Assembly: GCF_000003815.2 (NCBI RefSeq)
Contig: NC_049985.1
Location: forward strand, 20,348,365 to 20,412,364
DNA from: Branchiostoma floridae
Taxonomy: Eukaryota; Chordata; Leptocardii; Amphioxiformes; Branchiostomatidae
Direction of reading: 5' to 3'
Length of the DNA stretch: 64,000 bases
Translations under genes and position numbers: made by a program
Part shown: piece after piece, positions 1 to 10,900 of the stretch
Numbering within the stretch: the stretch's first letter is position 1
Layout of the letters: every line of letters begins with the position of its first letter
The notes under the pieces: model-generated
Database searches by the model: none
What the model saw: the letters and a program-made list of their open reading frames with translations, nothing else
What the model was told of the DNA's origin: nothing

Positions 1-415
1 CAAGCAGCCACTGTTCATTTTGGTGAAAAGTTACAGCAATAATTCTTATGGACAGATAGGTTCAACATGTAAAAAGCATGTGACCTCACAGTCACAGCAC
101 TTAATACCACAGTTTCAAGAATGCTTATCATCTGCAGTTCTGATGTGGTTTAACAGGTGGCAATGCTACATAAAAGCGATGAGTACACCAGATGACCATT
201 CAAGTATGAACAAGCAAGAACTTGGGCAACATCTCAGGAGTTAGCCTTTAACAGTATAGTTTCATGAAATTTGCAAGAATCCAGGAATTGTAGTCAGGCA
301 TTTTCATGAATGTCCAACTTCGTGCTACTTCAGTCCAAGGGAGAGAAGATGATAAACAGGTAGGTTCAGTATAACGTTGACATTGGGGCCGCGGCCGAGC
401 TCGGGCCCAAATCAC

Positions 416-523
416 AAATGTGCTTTTGAAGGTGTGGCGCAAGATAAAGAAGGTGAGAAGATGTGTGGCGTCTGTTTAAAGTTTGCACCAGGGGAAAACC
501 TTCTTTGTCTTACAAGAAGGTAA
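416..523 (+). pseudogene. TTF-type zinc-finger-like fragment (hAT-transposase-associated), remnant
   Basis: Thirty-five codons read K-C-A-F-E-G then D-K-E-G-E-K-M-C-G-V-C-L-K-F-A-P then G-E-N-L-L-C. A Cys-x-x-Cys with a hydrophobic lead resembles the TTF-type zinc finger found at the N-terminus of hAT-derived proteins (ZNF862/ZMYM type). A sister fragment lies at 50003-50209, also on the plus strand. No flanking transposase was found. Confidence 0.4.
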
Positions 524-672
524 ACTCACCAATGATTGGAAAACCGCTGATTCACAACATTTTAGGTTGCAAGAAAACACCCGGAAACAACCAATCGGTT
601 AGCTTGACCTCAGCTGTAGGAAAAGTTCTGGAGGGTTTGATAAGAGAAGCCATACTCTCACCTCTCAAATAG
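514..672 (+). pseudogene. LINE reverse-transcriptase fragment (fingers region)
   Basis: The frame reads T-P-G-N-N-Q-S-V-S-L-T-S-A-V-G-K-V-L-E-G then L-I-R-E-A-I before a stop. This matches the non-LTR reverse transcriptase block P-x-N-Y-R-P-V-S-L-T-S-x-x-x-K-x-x-E. Short and isolated. Confidence 0.7.
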
Positions 673-868
673 AAGTACCCCCTAGAATAAAAGTACCCCC
701 GGAAAATCTTCGAAATCTAATAAAAGTACCACTTGGAATAAAAGTACCCCCCCGGAAAAATACCAAATGTGTCCATACTACTTCTGTCCAAGGGAAAGAA
801 GATAATAACTAAATAAGCAGGTAGGGTCTTTTTATTTATTCATCCCTGAAGACCATTTCAGTTAATTG

Positions 869-1575
869 TAGAGTCCATTCCAAGACACCATGAGGGTTTT
901 TAGGTGATATTTGTAATAAGTTTGAATTATTTTGAATAAAAGAATATCTAAGCCAAAATAATTAACTTTTTTTTCCAAAAATTGACAAGGAAAATATTTA
1001 TCTATTTGAAGTCCTTTCAATATTTTAGAACATTTTGAGAGTAACTGTACAAAAATATCTTTATTTAGAATAATTGTGAAACCTCTGTGATTCTTTCACA
1101 TTTACAAATATTTACAAATATTTGTAAACTTTGCCAAATGGTTAAATTAGTTTATTGCCCCCATAAAACTAAGCCCTATTGTTGCCTCTGCATATTTTTA
1201 GATTTCACTGGTGGGTCCTTTGTGGTGGACTATTGTTGCATGTCACCCAACCATACTTAGCAAGGATGTGTGAATTATTATCTTCCCAGCCCACTGACCC
1301 ATTTACAAAATGTTACAAAAAATGGTAGAAAATGGTAAATAATGGTAGAAAGCTGTTACCATTAATTAGAAACCATTAGAAGTATTCAATTCCACATCAT
1401 GAATATTTCCAAAGTTTTACAGGACCGGGGAAATATTTATAAAGTTAAAACACTTTGTGTTAAAAATATTTCTAAAGTATCAAATGTCCTTGACATATAA
1501 TTACAAAACTTTAAAATCAATTCTAAACAATGGCAACAAATTAAACATCCGCACGGTGACTTGGAATGGACTCTA
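869..1575. mobile_element. Non-autonomous DNA element, TIR TAGAGTCCATTCCAAG (copy 1)
   Basis: Terminal inverted repeats: TAGAGTCCATTCCAAGACAC at the left, its near-complement ending CTTGGAATGGACTCTA at the right, 707 bp apart. TA at both edges would fit a TA-targeting family. The interior has no coding capacity. A second, inverted copy lies at about 32708-33384. Confidence 0.7.
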
Positions 1576-3340
1576 TAAATATTGAACAGAATATTCAATA
1601 ATAACTATAGATATCTTGTTCGAATCTTTTCACCATGTTGTATTAAAAGGTAGCACATTGTATAAAACAAATTCATAGTATCCCTGAAGTTGAAAAGATT
1701 GGGCATAGGTTCCCCGCTAGGACCCCTAGCCGAAGGCCAACAGTGCTTTCAAATTCAACAAATGAAAATTTACATGATAAATTTTCTACTTGGAACTTGA
1801 AGCCAGATATCAATGAAATTGTTGTAATGCTATATTTCAGTTCCAATATGCTATATTGATTATAGTTACTAACATAATAAGATAATTAAACAGCTGCTAA
1901 TATTTAGTCATATTTTCTTTAGACATATCCCCGTACCCCAAATAAAACAGTTTGGTTATTAAAGAAATGCCAGGCTGTGTTCTAGTGCTAAAATACCCTA
2001 AATACAAAGTTTTTGTTAGAGCTCATCTGTAAAAGTAGCTCAACATTTCTGGCTGCATACTGATATGTTACAGTAACAAGTTGTATTTTGACATAAGAAA
2101 AAGCTATATTGAGAAAATCTTACGTAAATCAACACAATATAAATGGCCTTCTGTAACCATCATCAACCCAAAATATGATCTTGTTTATGTGTTTATGGCA
2201 TCATTTTAAAGATCCGAATCTGCTGTGCAATAAGTTGCTAGTTTTACTGTCACCGCGTGCGCTATGGCGGCCATGTTTCAATCGGTTAGGATCAAGTTTG
2301 GAGCTGTTTTTACCGACGAATTCCTGCCGTTTTGGAGAATTTGCAGCCTTGAAACTCATATTGCAAGGGAAGCAAAGTTATAATTGTTGTTTTTACGTCC
2401 AATAATTCTCATGTTAACGAATGATTCTTCCGTTTGCTGCTGATAGCGCGATTGAAACATGGCCGGAAATTTCCCGTGCATCATGTTCTAGTATGACGTT
2501 TTCTGACCAACGTGTTTTGATTATTACGACTGTCAAAGTTGTTTAAATAAAAACTAGAAAGGCAACATTTTTGAAAAAAATGCAGGATGTTTGCGAAGGG
2601 AAAAGAAAGGAAAAATCGCAAGAAAAGAAACAACTAGTAGAAAGGCAACGAGGCGTTGGCAAGCCCCCCTCCCCACACGGACCGTCCGACCGACCGTAAT
2701 GCCCCGCACGTCTTTTGAGTGCAAGAAAAAAATTGAAAAAGGCGTGTAAAACGAACGATGCCCTGTTCGTAAGATGAAAACGTTGTAACTACAAGATACA
2801 TATCTAAAATAGGGAATAAAAAAGAGTGACCTTGCGGGACTCGATCCTGCGCCCTTCAGCGTGGTTTGACATGATTCCGCACCGATTTTTTACCTTAAAA
2901 CGTTATGTTGCTCAAAGTGGCCCGGCCGGTTTCAATCCTGTGCGTTCATTGGTTTATTCGATGACAAGGATAGAGTGTCGGCCAATCGAAAAGCTGTATT
3001 TCACAGCCAAAGGCTTTGTCATCTGTGTTTTCATTGGATCCCGGTTTGAGCAAGCGTCTTGCTGATAGGTTCACATGTGACGTATCCCCGAGATAACCCC
3101 TTTTATGGCCAATCAAAAAGCTGGAAACGTAGAGAGCTTGGTACAGCCCCAGCTTTTCCTGCGTTTTGGTAGAATATCTGCAGGAAAACTATATGTTTGC
3201 TGCTTCCGCAAACATAACTATGCTTCAAAACATCAGTGTGGCGTCTTATTTTCTCCCAGTAACAACATTTAGTTTGTGCCTTTATAGCGAGATCGACAGA
3301 TATGTTTATTATACGAGTACCGCTAGGAAGTTTTGGGTCA
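1576..3340. other. Intergenic, no gene seen; one perfect 16-bp inverted repeat
   Basis: No coding pattern. GGCCATGTTTCAATCG at 2269-2284 is repeated in inverted orientation at 2449-2464, possibly ends of a small decayed element. GGATCGAGTCCCG on the minus strand near 2833-2845 resembles an isolated RNA polymerase III B box, but no tRNA fold surrounds it. Confidence 0.5.
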
Positions 3341-3657
3341 CAGGGTTGAACAAGTTTTCTAAAATCCACTTGTCCTATCGGGCAAGCACATAAAAAATGT
3401 ACTTGCCCGAACCAATTTTTCACTTGCCCAAAATTCAAATGTCACTGTTATTAGTATATGCATTTTCACTTCCAGCAATGGAATTCTCTGTAGACAATTG
3501 CTTGATGTCATGACTGTAAAAAGTATATAAAAATTGCACTAAAATCAATGGAAAAATCTTACTTGCCCGATCGGACAAGTGGGGTAGGACATGCACTTGC
3601 GCGAATAGCACTTTCACTTGCCCTGGACAATAGGGCTAGTGGACTTGTTTATCCCTG
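3341..3657. mobile_element. Short TIR element with ACTTGCCC subterminal repeats (copy 1)
   Basis: Starts CAGGGTTGAACAAGT and ends ACTTGTTTATCCCTG. The interior is packed with ACTTGCCC/GGGCAAGT repeats in both orientations, the usual layout of transposase-binding subterminal repeats. Copy 2 is at 14204-14527 in the opposite orientation. CAGGG ends suggest a hAT-like origin, but no clean 8-bp duplication is visible. Confidence 0.65.
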
Positions 3658-4373
3658 CATGAACCGTTTTTTTGGACCGGAAGGATGAACAATTTCAAGA
3701 AATGGATATGATTTTGGAAACAAGATATTGTACTTAGAAATCCTAGTAGTACTCCGGCCATGGAATGGTAAAATAGCCATAAATCAAACTAACTTAGCCT
3801 ACAATAAATTCATATTCATCCCTTGTGTACCTGTTAGCTCCAGTTCTGGTCAACAATGACAATGTGCTACGAAAAAACATCAAATTTTACCACGGCATGA
3901 GGCCGACCGACGTACCAGAATCAAGTGGAAAATTCCTCAATTATTCTGGTAAATTTTCATCCAAACTGAAGAATCTGCGCCCAGAAAAAATTACCATGGG
4001 ACAAACAACATTTCTTTCTTCTTCTGCACGTGTATTCAATCCATTTTTCCAGCTTTGAGGCGATTTGTGTGGTCTTGCAGGAAGAAATTTTAGCGCTCGG
4101 CGAAAACACACAGGCCGCAATCTTGGATTTAGACGCGGGTTCTCGCCAGTTCTCGCCTCAAGTCTCGTCTAGATGGCGTCTAGATGGCGTTGTTTGATTT
4201 TCTGCAACGTGATTGGCTGCAAATTATGCCAAAGCATAAAAAAAGCAAAGTTTGCAGTGAATTATGTGCAGCATGTTCTCCAAATAAATATAAAACTGCT
4301 TTCAATCTCCTCTCTGCTTGTTAGTCACTGACAAAAAGGCATAAAAAGTACACTAATCTGAACATCGGTTTAA

Positions 4374-4517
4374 TAAACTTTATTTAACATAAGATTACAA
4401 AGTAAGATATCAACTATAGAGGATCAGGTTCAGGACCTGAACCTAAACCTCTGGACTCGGACCTGGACTTGGACATGGACTCGAACCTGATCAAGCCAAA
4501 AGGTATCCAGCCCTAGG
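4374..4517. mobile_element. Truncated hAT-like element with GGACCTG-type subterminal repeats
   Basis: Clusters of GGACCTGAACC-like words ending in ATCCAGCCCTA, the same terminus as the intact element at 23352-24365. The opposite end is missing. Confidence 0.55.
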
Positions 4518-4519
4518 AT

Positions 4520-4790
4520 CAGAGGTAACCTTGTCAGTTGGATTGAATTTTTTTCTGTCAGAAAGAAGGCAAAGAGATTGTGCTAACGGCAAAAGATCCA
4601 AATGGGCCAACGTAACGAACAGAGTGCCCCAGGGGATCATTCTGGGTTTAGTACTCCATAAACGACCTGATTAAAATTGTGAAGAGTAAACTCAAACTCT
4701 TTGCGGATGATATAAAGTTATACCTACCGGTAGTGCAAAAGGAGGACTGTAGTAGCTTGCAGAAAAACCTTTAAGAGATTTTGAGGACCC
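4520..4790 (+). pseudogene. LINE reverse-transcriptase core fragment, frameshifted
   Basis: Reads through W-I ... F-L-S-E-R-R-Q-R-D, then V-T-N-R-V-P-Q-G-I-I-L-G, then after a frame change I-N-D-L-I-K-I-V-K-S-K-L-K-L-F-A-D-D-I-K. These are non-LTR RT blocks, including the catalytic Asp-Asp pair of F-A-D-D. Frame changes and a stop shortly after F-A-D-D show it is dead. Confidence 0.8.
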
Positions 4791-4924
4791 TACGGCATTT
4801 AGCGAGGGGGGTGGGCCAGTCGCTAGGGGGGGGGGGGAGGGCCGAGCAAAAAAATATTGAGCCAGGGAGAGGGCCTAGCAAAAGGGCCTGGGGGGAGGGC
4901 CAAGGAAATAAATTAGCTTGGTCT

Positions 4925-5430
4925 ATCAGCAAAATGTCCCTTAAAATCCAAGAAGTGTTTCAGAGGGTCAAGATTTCAAAATTTTTCTGGACATCCACAA
5001 GGGAACAAGGGATCGCCCGATGTCAGCACTGGACATAGTGAAAATAAATAATGGGAGGTAGCAGGGCTTATGCATGGCCGTCGAAAACCTTTTTCACTTA
5101 CAGAAATGTTTTTAAACTCTAGATTAGTCTGCCAGCAAAATTTACCCCTAGGGCCCTCAAAATGTAAGAAATACACTAGCGTTTCAGAGCTCGAGGGTAA
5201 AGATTTGCACATTTCCCTGGATCCCTTTTGACGTGACCGGCCTTGCGCCTTTGGTGGTCGACTTCGTGATAATGTGTTCTGGGGGGATTTAATTTTGTAT
5301 TTCTAAAAGAAATGCCAATAAACTTAGCTTTGTTTGACAGCAATATATATCCCTCAAACTGCAGGAAATAGCCTTTCAGATCAAGGTCAAGATTTCAAAA
5401 TTTCCCCGGACCTACCTTGCCATGCCTTGC
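4925..5430. repeat. Diverged tandem repeat, about 200-bp unit, three units
   Basis: A module (CAGCAAAAT...CCCT...AAGAA/GGAAAT...GTTTCAGA...GGTCAAGATTTCAAAATTT...GGA) recurs near 4927, 5130 and 5338. A fourth relative lies at 51028-51112. Poly-G and GGGAGGGCC-rich sequence precedes the array. Confidence 0.5.
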
Positions 5431-6299
5431 CAGAGATGGTGTTGGGGACGTCGTTCTCAAAAACTTGAAACCCTCATGTTTTTTTTAATAGAGATGTCAT
5501 TAAACCAGCAAATTTGCCCATCAAAATGCAATGCCGGAAATTGCGGCAAAAAAGCGTGGCATTTTTAAAACTAATAAAAGATCTCCTGCAGTCTGCATTC
5601 TCACGCCTGCCGCCGTTGAAATATCAGCATCACGCATCGGTGCCCCCCTCCCCTCTACAGTTTTGGTTAGTCGAATCGTGCTGTCATTTTTATTGCCATT
5701 TTCTTCTCGATTTACCCTCAGTTATTGTTCAGTTATTATCACCACAGAACCAAGAAAAAGTCCAAAATATATGTAGACTAAAAACAGTTTCTAACAAGCC
5801 TCTCAGACCCCACGAGCTTGCAATGCGTAAAGTAAGGGGGTGGGGCGTGCACCACTTCGTGGCGCAAATCTACTAGAAATATAGGTACAAATGCTTTTTA
5901 GGTGTTGTTTGGATATCAAAACAATGAAATAGCTTCTATAAAGCAAATATTTATGCCTCTATGAAGCAGATATTTATCCCTCTATTAAGCAGATATTTTG
6001 AGCCAATTTCTGTTCCCTTTTTACTAGGAGTGAGATATCTGCTTCACGATGAAAATCATGAAAAAAGTATGACTTAAGCCAAATGGGAGCGCAGTGATTT
6101 ATTGGCGTCTTGAATATTTTTTCAAAGTTAATAGGAGGGGGGAGGGCCAAAAATTTTTGACCACCGTACAGTCCCTATGACTTTTTTTTCAACAAAATTC
6201 TAATGATTTTCACTCTTAAGAGGGCATTCAAGTTACAACATCCTGCTATCCATAGTGACACACAACAGAAACAGTTTGGACTGCCTGGTTCACTTCATT
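5431..6299. other. No gene or element recognised
   Basis: Two overlapping open frames of 81 and 120 codons (5514-5876) show no recognisable motif or codon bias. A short 'AAGCAGATATTTAT' tandem (about 5940-6000) is present. Confidence 0.4.
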
Positions 6300-6415
6300 T
6301 CTGTGTCCAAGCAGGTTAAGTCTCAAATGAATTTTTTTCTTTTGCCCGCCTGCTCTATTCTTTTTCAAGAAAAATCCATGAACCAAGATATCAAATTGGT
6401 GTGGCCTAAAGTTGC
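6300..6415. mobile_element. Single end of a GGCCACACCAATTT-TIR element
   Basis: Ends ...CAAATTGGTGTGGCC followed by TAA, matching the right terminus of the complete copies at 43850-44190 and 61970-62336. The left end is absent. Confidence 0.6.
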
Positions 6416-6644
6416 AAGATTGACTTGAGTCAGTGTGCAATTATCTGATATTATAAGATATACCATGCGATGCTTAAGATCAAATGTCATTGGGTGAAAT
6501 GGTTCAACTTTTCAACCAATGTCTGTAATGTAAGCTGATATTCTTATCCAGAAGTAATCTAAATGAAAACAATATTTGCATTGTTAGTGTTTATAAGGGA
6601 ATTGAGACCCAGCCAACAAGATGCAGACAAGAAATTCTCCTTAC

Positions 6645-7918
6645 CAGGTATTCCTGAATAGCGTTTATCCACTTCCCGTTCTTCAGTCTTGTACTTGTCA
6701 CCAAGATACTCCAACGTTGCTTCAGAGAGATGGACTCGCCCTGGCAGCCCGGACTGTTCCATTTTGTTCGCTAACGTCACGTCATTGGACCACACGTCAA
6801 ACTTGAACCTCTTTGTTCCGACAATCCCACAGAGCACGGTCCCCGTGTGGACGCCGACCCTCATGTTCACGTCATTGTCGGTCTCCGCACAGAATTCTTT
6901 GATGGCACGGATCATCCCAAGGCCCATCTCGATGCAGCATTCTGCATGATCTGACCTGGCTTTGGGGCAGCCAGCCACGCAGTAGTAACAATCTCCCAAC
7001 GTGCTGATCTTCTCACAGCCTGTCTTCTCCGCCAGGCGGTCAAACCGCCCAAATAGGTCATTCAGCAGACTGACCAGTTGTTCTGCTGACTTGTTACTAC
7101 TCATCTGGGTGAAACCCACGATGTCGGCAAACAAGATGCTCACGTTCTCCATACGGTGCATATTGAACGTGCGGAACATGGATTCCTTCGGTGGTACATT
7201 TTGTGCATTCGCCTTTTTCTTGTTCCTGGGACTTCGCATGCGTTTGGGCGTTTCGGGCTCGTCCTCCGCACCCTTCATGAGCGAACTGGCAACATGCGGC
7301 GGCATGATAGAATGGATCATCTTCTCTTTGAGCTGTTTCTCCGTTTCCAGATCACGTCTGGCCATGATGGACTGGCCCACTTTCCAGAAGGTGCTGTGTT
7401 TGCGCACCTGAGTCATGATATAGATGTGTATCCCCACCAGGTGTATGCACAGGTGCATGAGGATTTTAGTGGTGATCTGTACCGGTAAAGACAACTCCTG
7501 GCCAATCTCTTGATTGGTAACACCGACAATGATTTGGAACCCGACAGAGTACATAATTCCGGATACAACACTGAGATATAGAGGCATGGGAATGACCGTG
7601 TACAGCATAATCAGGATTTCCACACAGATCATAAAGGCACCGACGGACGAAATAATCTGACCTTCGCTGAAGCCCACGGCAACAAGGCTGACACTGAATA
7701 GTGCTACCGTCAGGAGCAAGGACATGTAACTGAAGAACCGTTGATACAAGTTGGTAAAAGTCAGTCCCAATAACACGATACAGATGACCAGGAATACCAC
7801 ACTGCCGCCAACAAATGCCAGCCAGTTCTGGTAGTTTGCTTCCTGGTTCATCGCTCCAACGGCAGCAAAGTAGATTATCCACATAAGACAGGCTGTTGCT
7901 ATGTAACACAAGGCATAT
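6645..7918 (-). CDS. ADCY9: ADCY9-like coding exon 2 (membrane domain M1 and catalytic C1a)
   Basis: 1274-nt exon with a pyrimidine-rich acceptor (TTTTGTTTTTCAG) ending at 7919 and donor G|GTAAGG at 6644. It encodes residues 93-516 with no stop or frameshift. Six membrane-spanning stretches fall near residues 93-113, 125-147, 154-175, 182-202, 204-225 and 242-261. A basic linker (about 315-333) precedes the cyclase fold. GVHTGTVLCGIVG and FDVWSNDV are intact class III cyclase blocks. The open frame runs about 85 bases into the intron before a stop, which is not evidence of coding there. Confidence 0.95.
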
Positions 7919-10900
7919 CTGAAAAACAAAACAAATGCTTCAGTAAATGATAATAATACATCAACCTACACATACAACTACATGCATGTAGCATGTTAGA
8001 AAAGTAGGAGATTCTAGCTTCTATCCACCATGTGCCCGACATAGAATCAAAAGTAGAAACAGGTTAAATGTAACTATTCAGCTGCAGCTGGTATGTTATT
8101 ATGCCAAAGGATGGTGAAAGATATAGTGGCTGTTTTCTTCTGAGTTCCAGAGATACATCCTTACGCCAAATAATCATGCCTTCATTCAAGACTATAAGGT
8201 CTCATTCATGACTACTGCTAAAGAGTACCTACCCCAAAAGTAAACGACTGCATGAACGTGTGTTTGTAGCAGTTGAAAATTCCATTTTATCCATCCCAAC
8301 TAACAACTTGCTGCTAGGAGGCCCATCATTGAACTTGTCCTTCCTTTATGCCACCCCTACCCCTATCCACCAAATTACCAAAGGTATCAGCTTAAGCTAG
8401 AAAAGAACTAGACTTTTGGCGCCCTTGTAAGAAAAATAAAAACGGTTCAGTGCTACCAAGAAAAAGATTTGTATTGTACTTAAACGCACAGTAGTAAATC
8501 AAACATTGGTTAAGGCCGACTTTAGACAGACAACACTTTCATAGTCGTGCGACTGTTGTTGTAGACAACGTTGCCGGCGACGATATTTTTAGGCTGTCTA
8601 AAGAGGATCAAAATAGTCGTGCGAGGGTTTTTATGGAATCATCGTGCGACCACCTCGGACCCGGTCGCGCGACGCTTCAGCGGGGGGTCAGCGACTATTC
8701 CTCACATGTCTAAAGAAAAATCGTCGCCGGCGACGGGACTGGATCATATGCTAATAAGCCTGCAGCATGTTTTTTTCTATTTGAAAGGGCATTTTTCTCC
8801 GTAAATATACATGCAGTCAGTAATGGAAACGTATTTTTGTCATCAGAAACTGCCTGTTCCAGCGCAATGCCCCGCCACCAGTGGCTACATCATTCATGAT
8901 ACCAGTAGTAATCTGTAATACCACCGGCGGCCACGAACGCCGGGTTTAATTCCAGATTTGCCCGTCTCTGTGTCATTCTTTGTTGGGGACAATGTTTGTT
9001 TGCAAGCAAAAGAATAGTAATCTGCTGCATGACGAAAATGAAGAATTCTCCCGCCATTTTTAATTTGCAAGCAAGAGGTCACTGTGGGTCACGCACGCAC
9101 GCACCGCAGTGGAATCCTGCGCCGCGGGTGTCCCGCAATACTCTGAACGCATGTCTAAAGACAACCGTTGCCCACAACGAATAGTCAATAACAGTCGCAC
9201 GACTATATAAGTGTTGTCTGTTTGAAGTGGGCCTAAGTAGGGAGTCAGATATATAGTGTTGTTGTTTCACAGAACCGGGTGTACTACAATGACGAATTGT
9301 GGCCCCATGTATGATTTAATATCTGTTTTCTGAAATTTTTGGTTTGAATTTCTGGTCCCTTGGGATTAGACAAGCTGGCTCCCAAGGGATTTGAAACCTT
9401 TAAGGGAGTTTTAAGGCTAAAAGTGTAAATACGATTGCACAAAATGCAATTAAGTACCCTATTATTACATTCTATACTATAAAAACTTGTTCTTCCAGTT
9501 TTCAAGTGATTTTAAGTGATTTCCAATTAAGCTTTCTTGTGCAAAACAGTTTCAGTTTCAAACTTTTTTGCACAGAAAAGAATTTGCTTGAGAAAAGGTA
9601 TAAACTATAATTCAGCTTATACTATGAGTTATAGAGTGGCGAAAAGCCACAAGTAGTTACATTTTAGTACAATACAGAACCTTTTATAAGTAACTTATCC
9701 ATGTGTTTCTGACAAATCTATGTGACTTCCAAATGTTCAGGTTTCTCTCCTTCCCAGCTACATATGTGACAAGTTTGGAAGTCTTATCGTGGAAAGTAGT
9801 GGATTTATAAATTTTCCTCATTAATTATGCAAATTAGCTGTTGCTTTGCATAATTAGTATCCCATTGTGTAAGTCATCACTCATTCTATCTACATAACAA
9901 AAATTATGACGATACGTCAACACGTTCTCGAGTTATTCTTGTCCAAAGTCTGAAAGGAAACCGGCGCCTGCAGTTCCAAAAAAGCCACTAGGAGGCCCAA
10001 ACTCACAGCACTCACTCTCTGCCTCAAGGGCTATCTACCAATCAAAAATCACGACCACAGCATGTCCAGAAAACAAGATATAAAAATTGAGGTTCCGCTG
10101 CAGTACCTTAGCAAGCCGCTATATTATAGAACTTGACCTTCGTTTTCCCGACCCCTACTAGTGGTGCGTACCGGTTCGCCGAACCGGAATTGGACTTGCT
10201 ATAACGTTCAGTTCAAGTCTGGTTAAAACCGGAATGTCGAAAACTGGTTTTCTGGAAAACCGGAAATCTCTTTCTTGTTGTATACTAGTATCCTCTAAAA
10301 CAACACTAGATGGCTATGTAACTTTATTAATCGCAGCCATCGGGCCAGAAAATAACTTAAGTATGTTTGCGACAATAAAAATTGCTCTACCACCATAAGC
10401 GGGCCAAGCGCATGGTCGCGCCACGGGAACTTCTTTCAAAATCCGGCAACGCGGCAAAAATTTCAGGTTCAATTTAGCAATATAACCCATGAAAATAACG
10501 TATGTGGATTTGTTTATCTCCAGGCATAGGTTTTAAATCCCATATCTTCTGAAAATGAAGAAAATTTCCGAGAAAATCAAGCTAAAACAAATCACGGGCG
10601 ACTGTTGATATTTCCGCTTGCCGGGATACTTTACTAAAAGCATGGGTGAGCAGTTTGTTGAAAAGAAACACCGACACGCTTTATTAAAAAAATGTTATAA
10701 ATTCATAAACTTAATTTATATCTGTTTCTTTTATCTCTGTAACCAATAAATTTACAATTAATATGTAAGGTTGAATGTAGAGTATAATAACACCTCGCGC
10801 ATTATTTCTACCTGCATTACAGTAGGCTATTCCATTGACCCCTATGACCCCGCAAGCGTCATTTTGAAATTTCGGACCATCAAAAAAACAAGCCGAAAAG

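Noticed and set aside
2826-2850. tRNA-like B box
   Set aside because: Only the T-loop-like word is present; no acceptor stem or A box at the right distance.
1-6500. Downstream ADCY9 exons (C1b, second membrane domain, C2)
   Set aside because: No minus-strand stretch here shows the expected cyclase blocks; they most likely lie beyond the left edge.
7001-7488. Plus-strand frames of 110-136 codons
   Set aside because: Antisense shadows of the ADCY9 catalytic exon.
7466-7909. 147-codon minus-strand frame
   Set aside because: Shadow of the ADCY9 exon in another frame; no family features.
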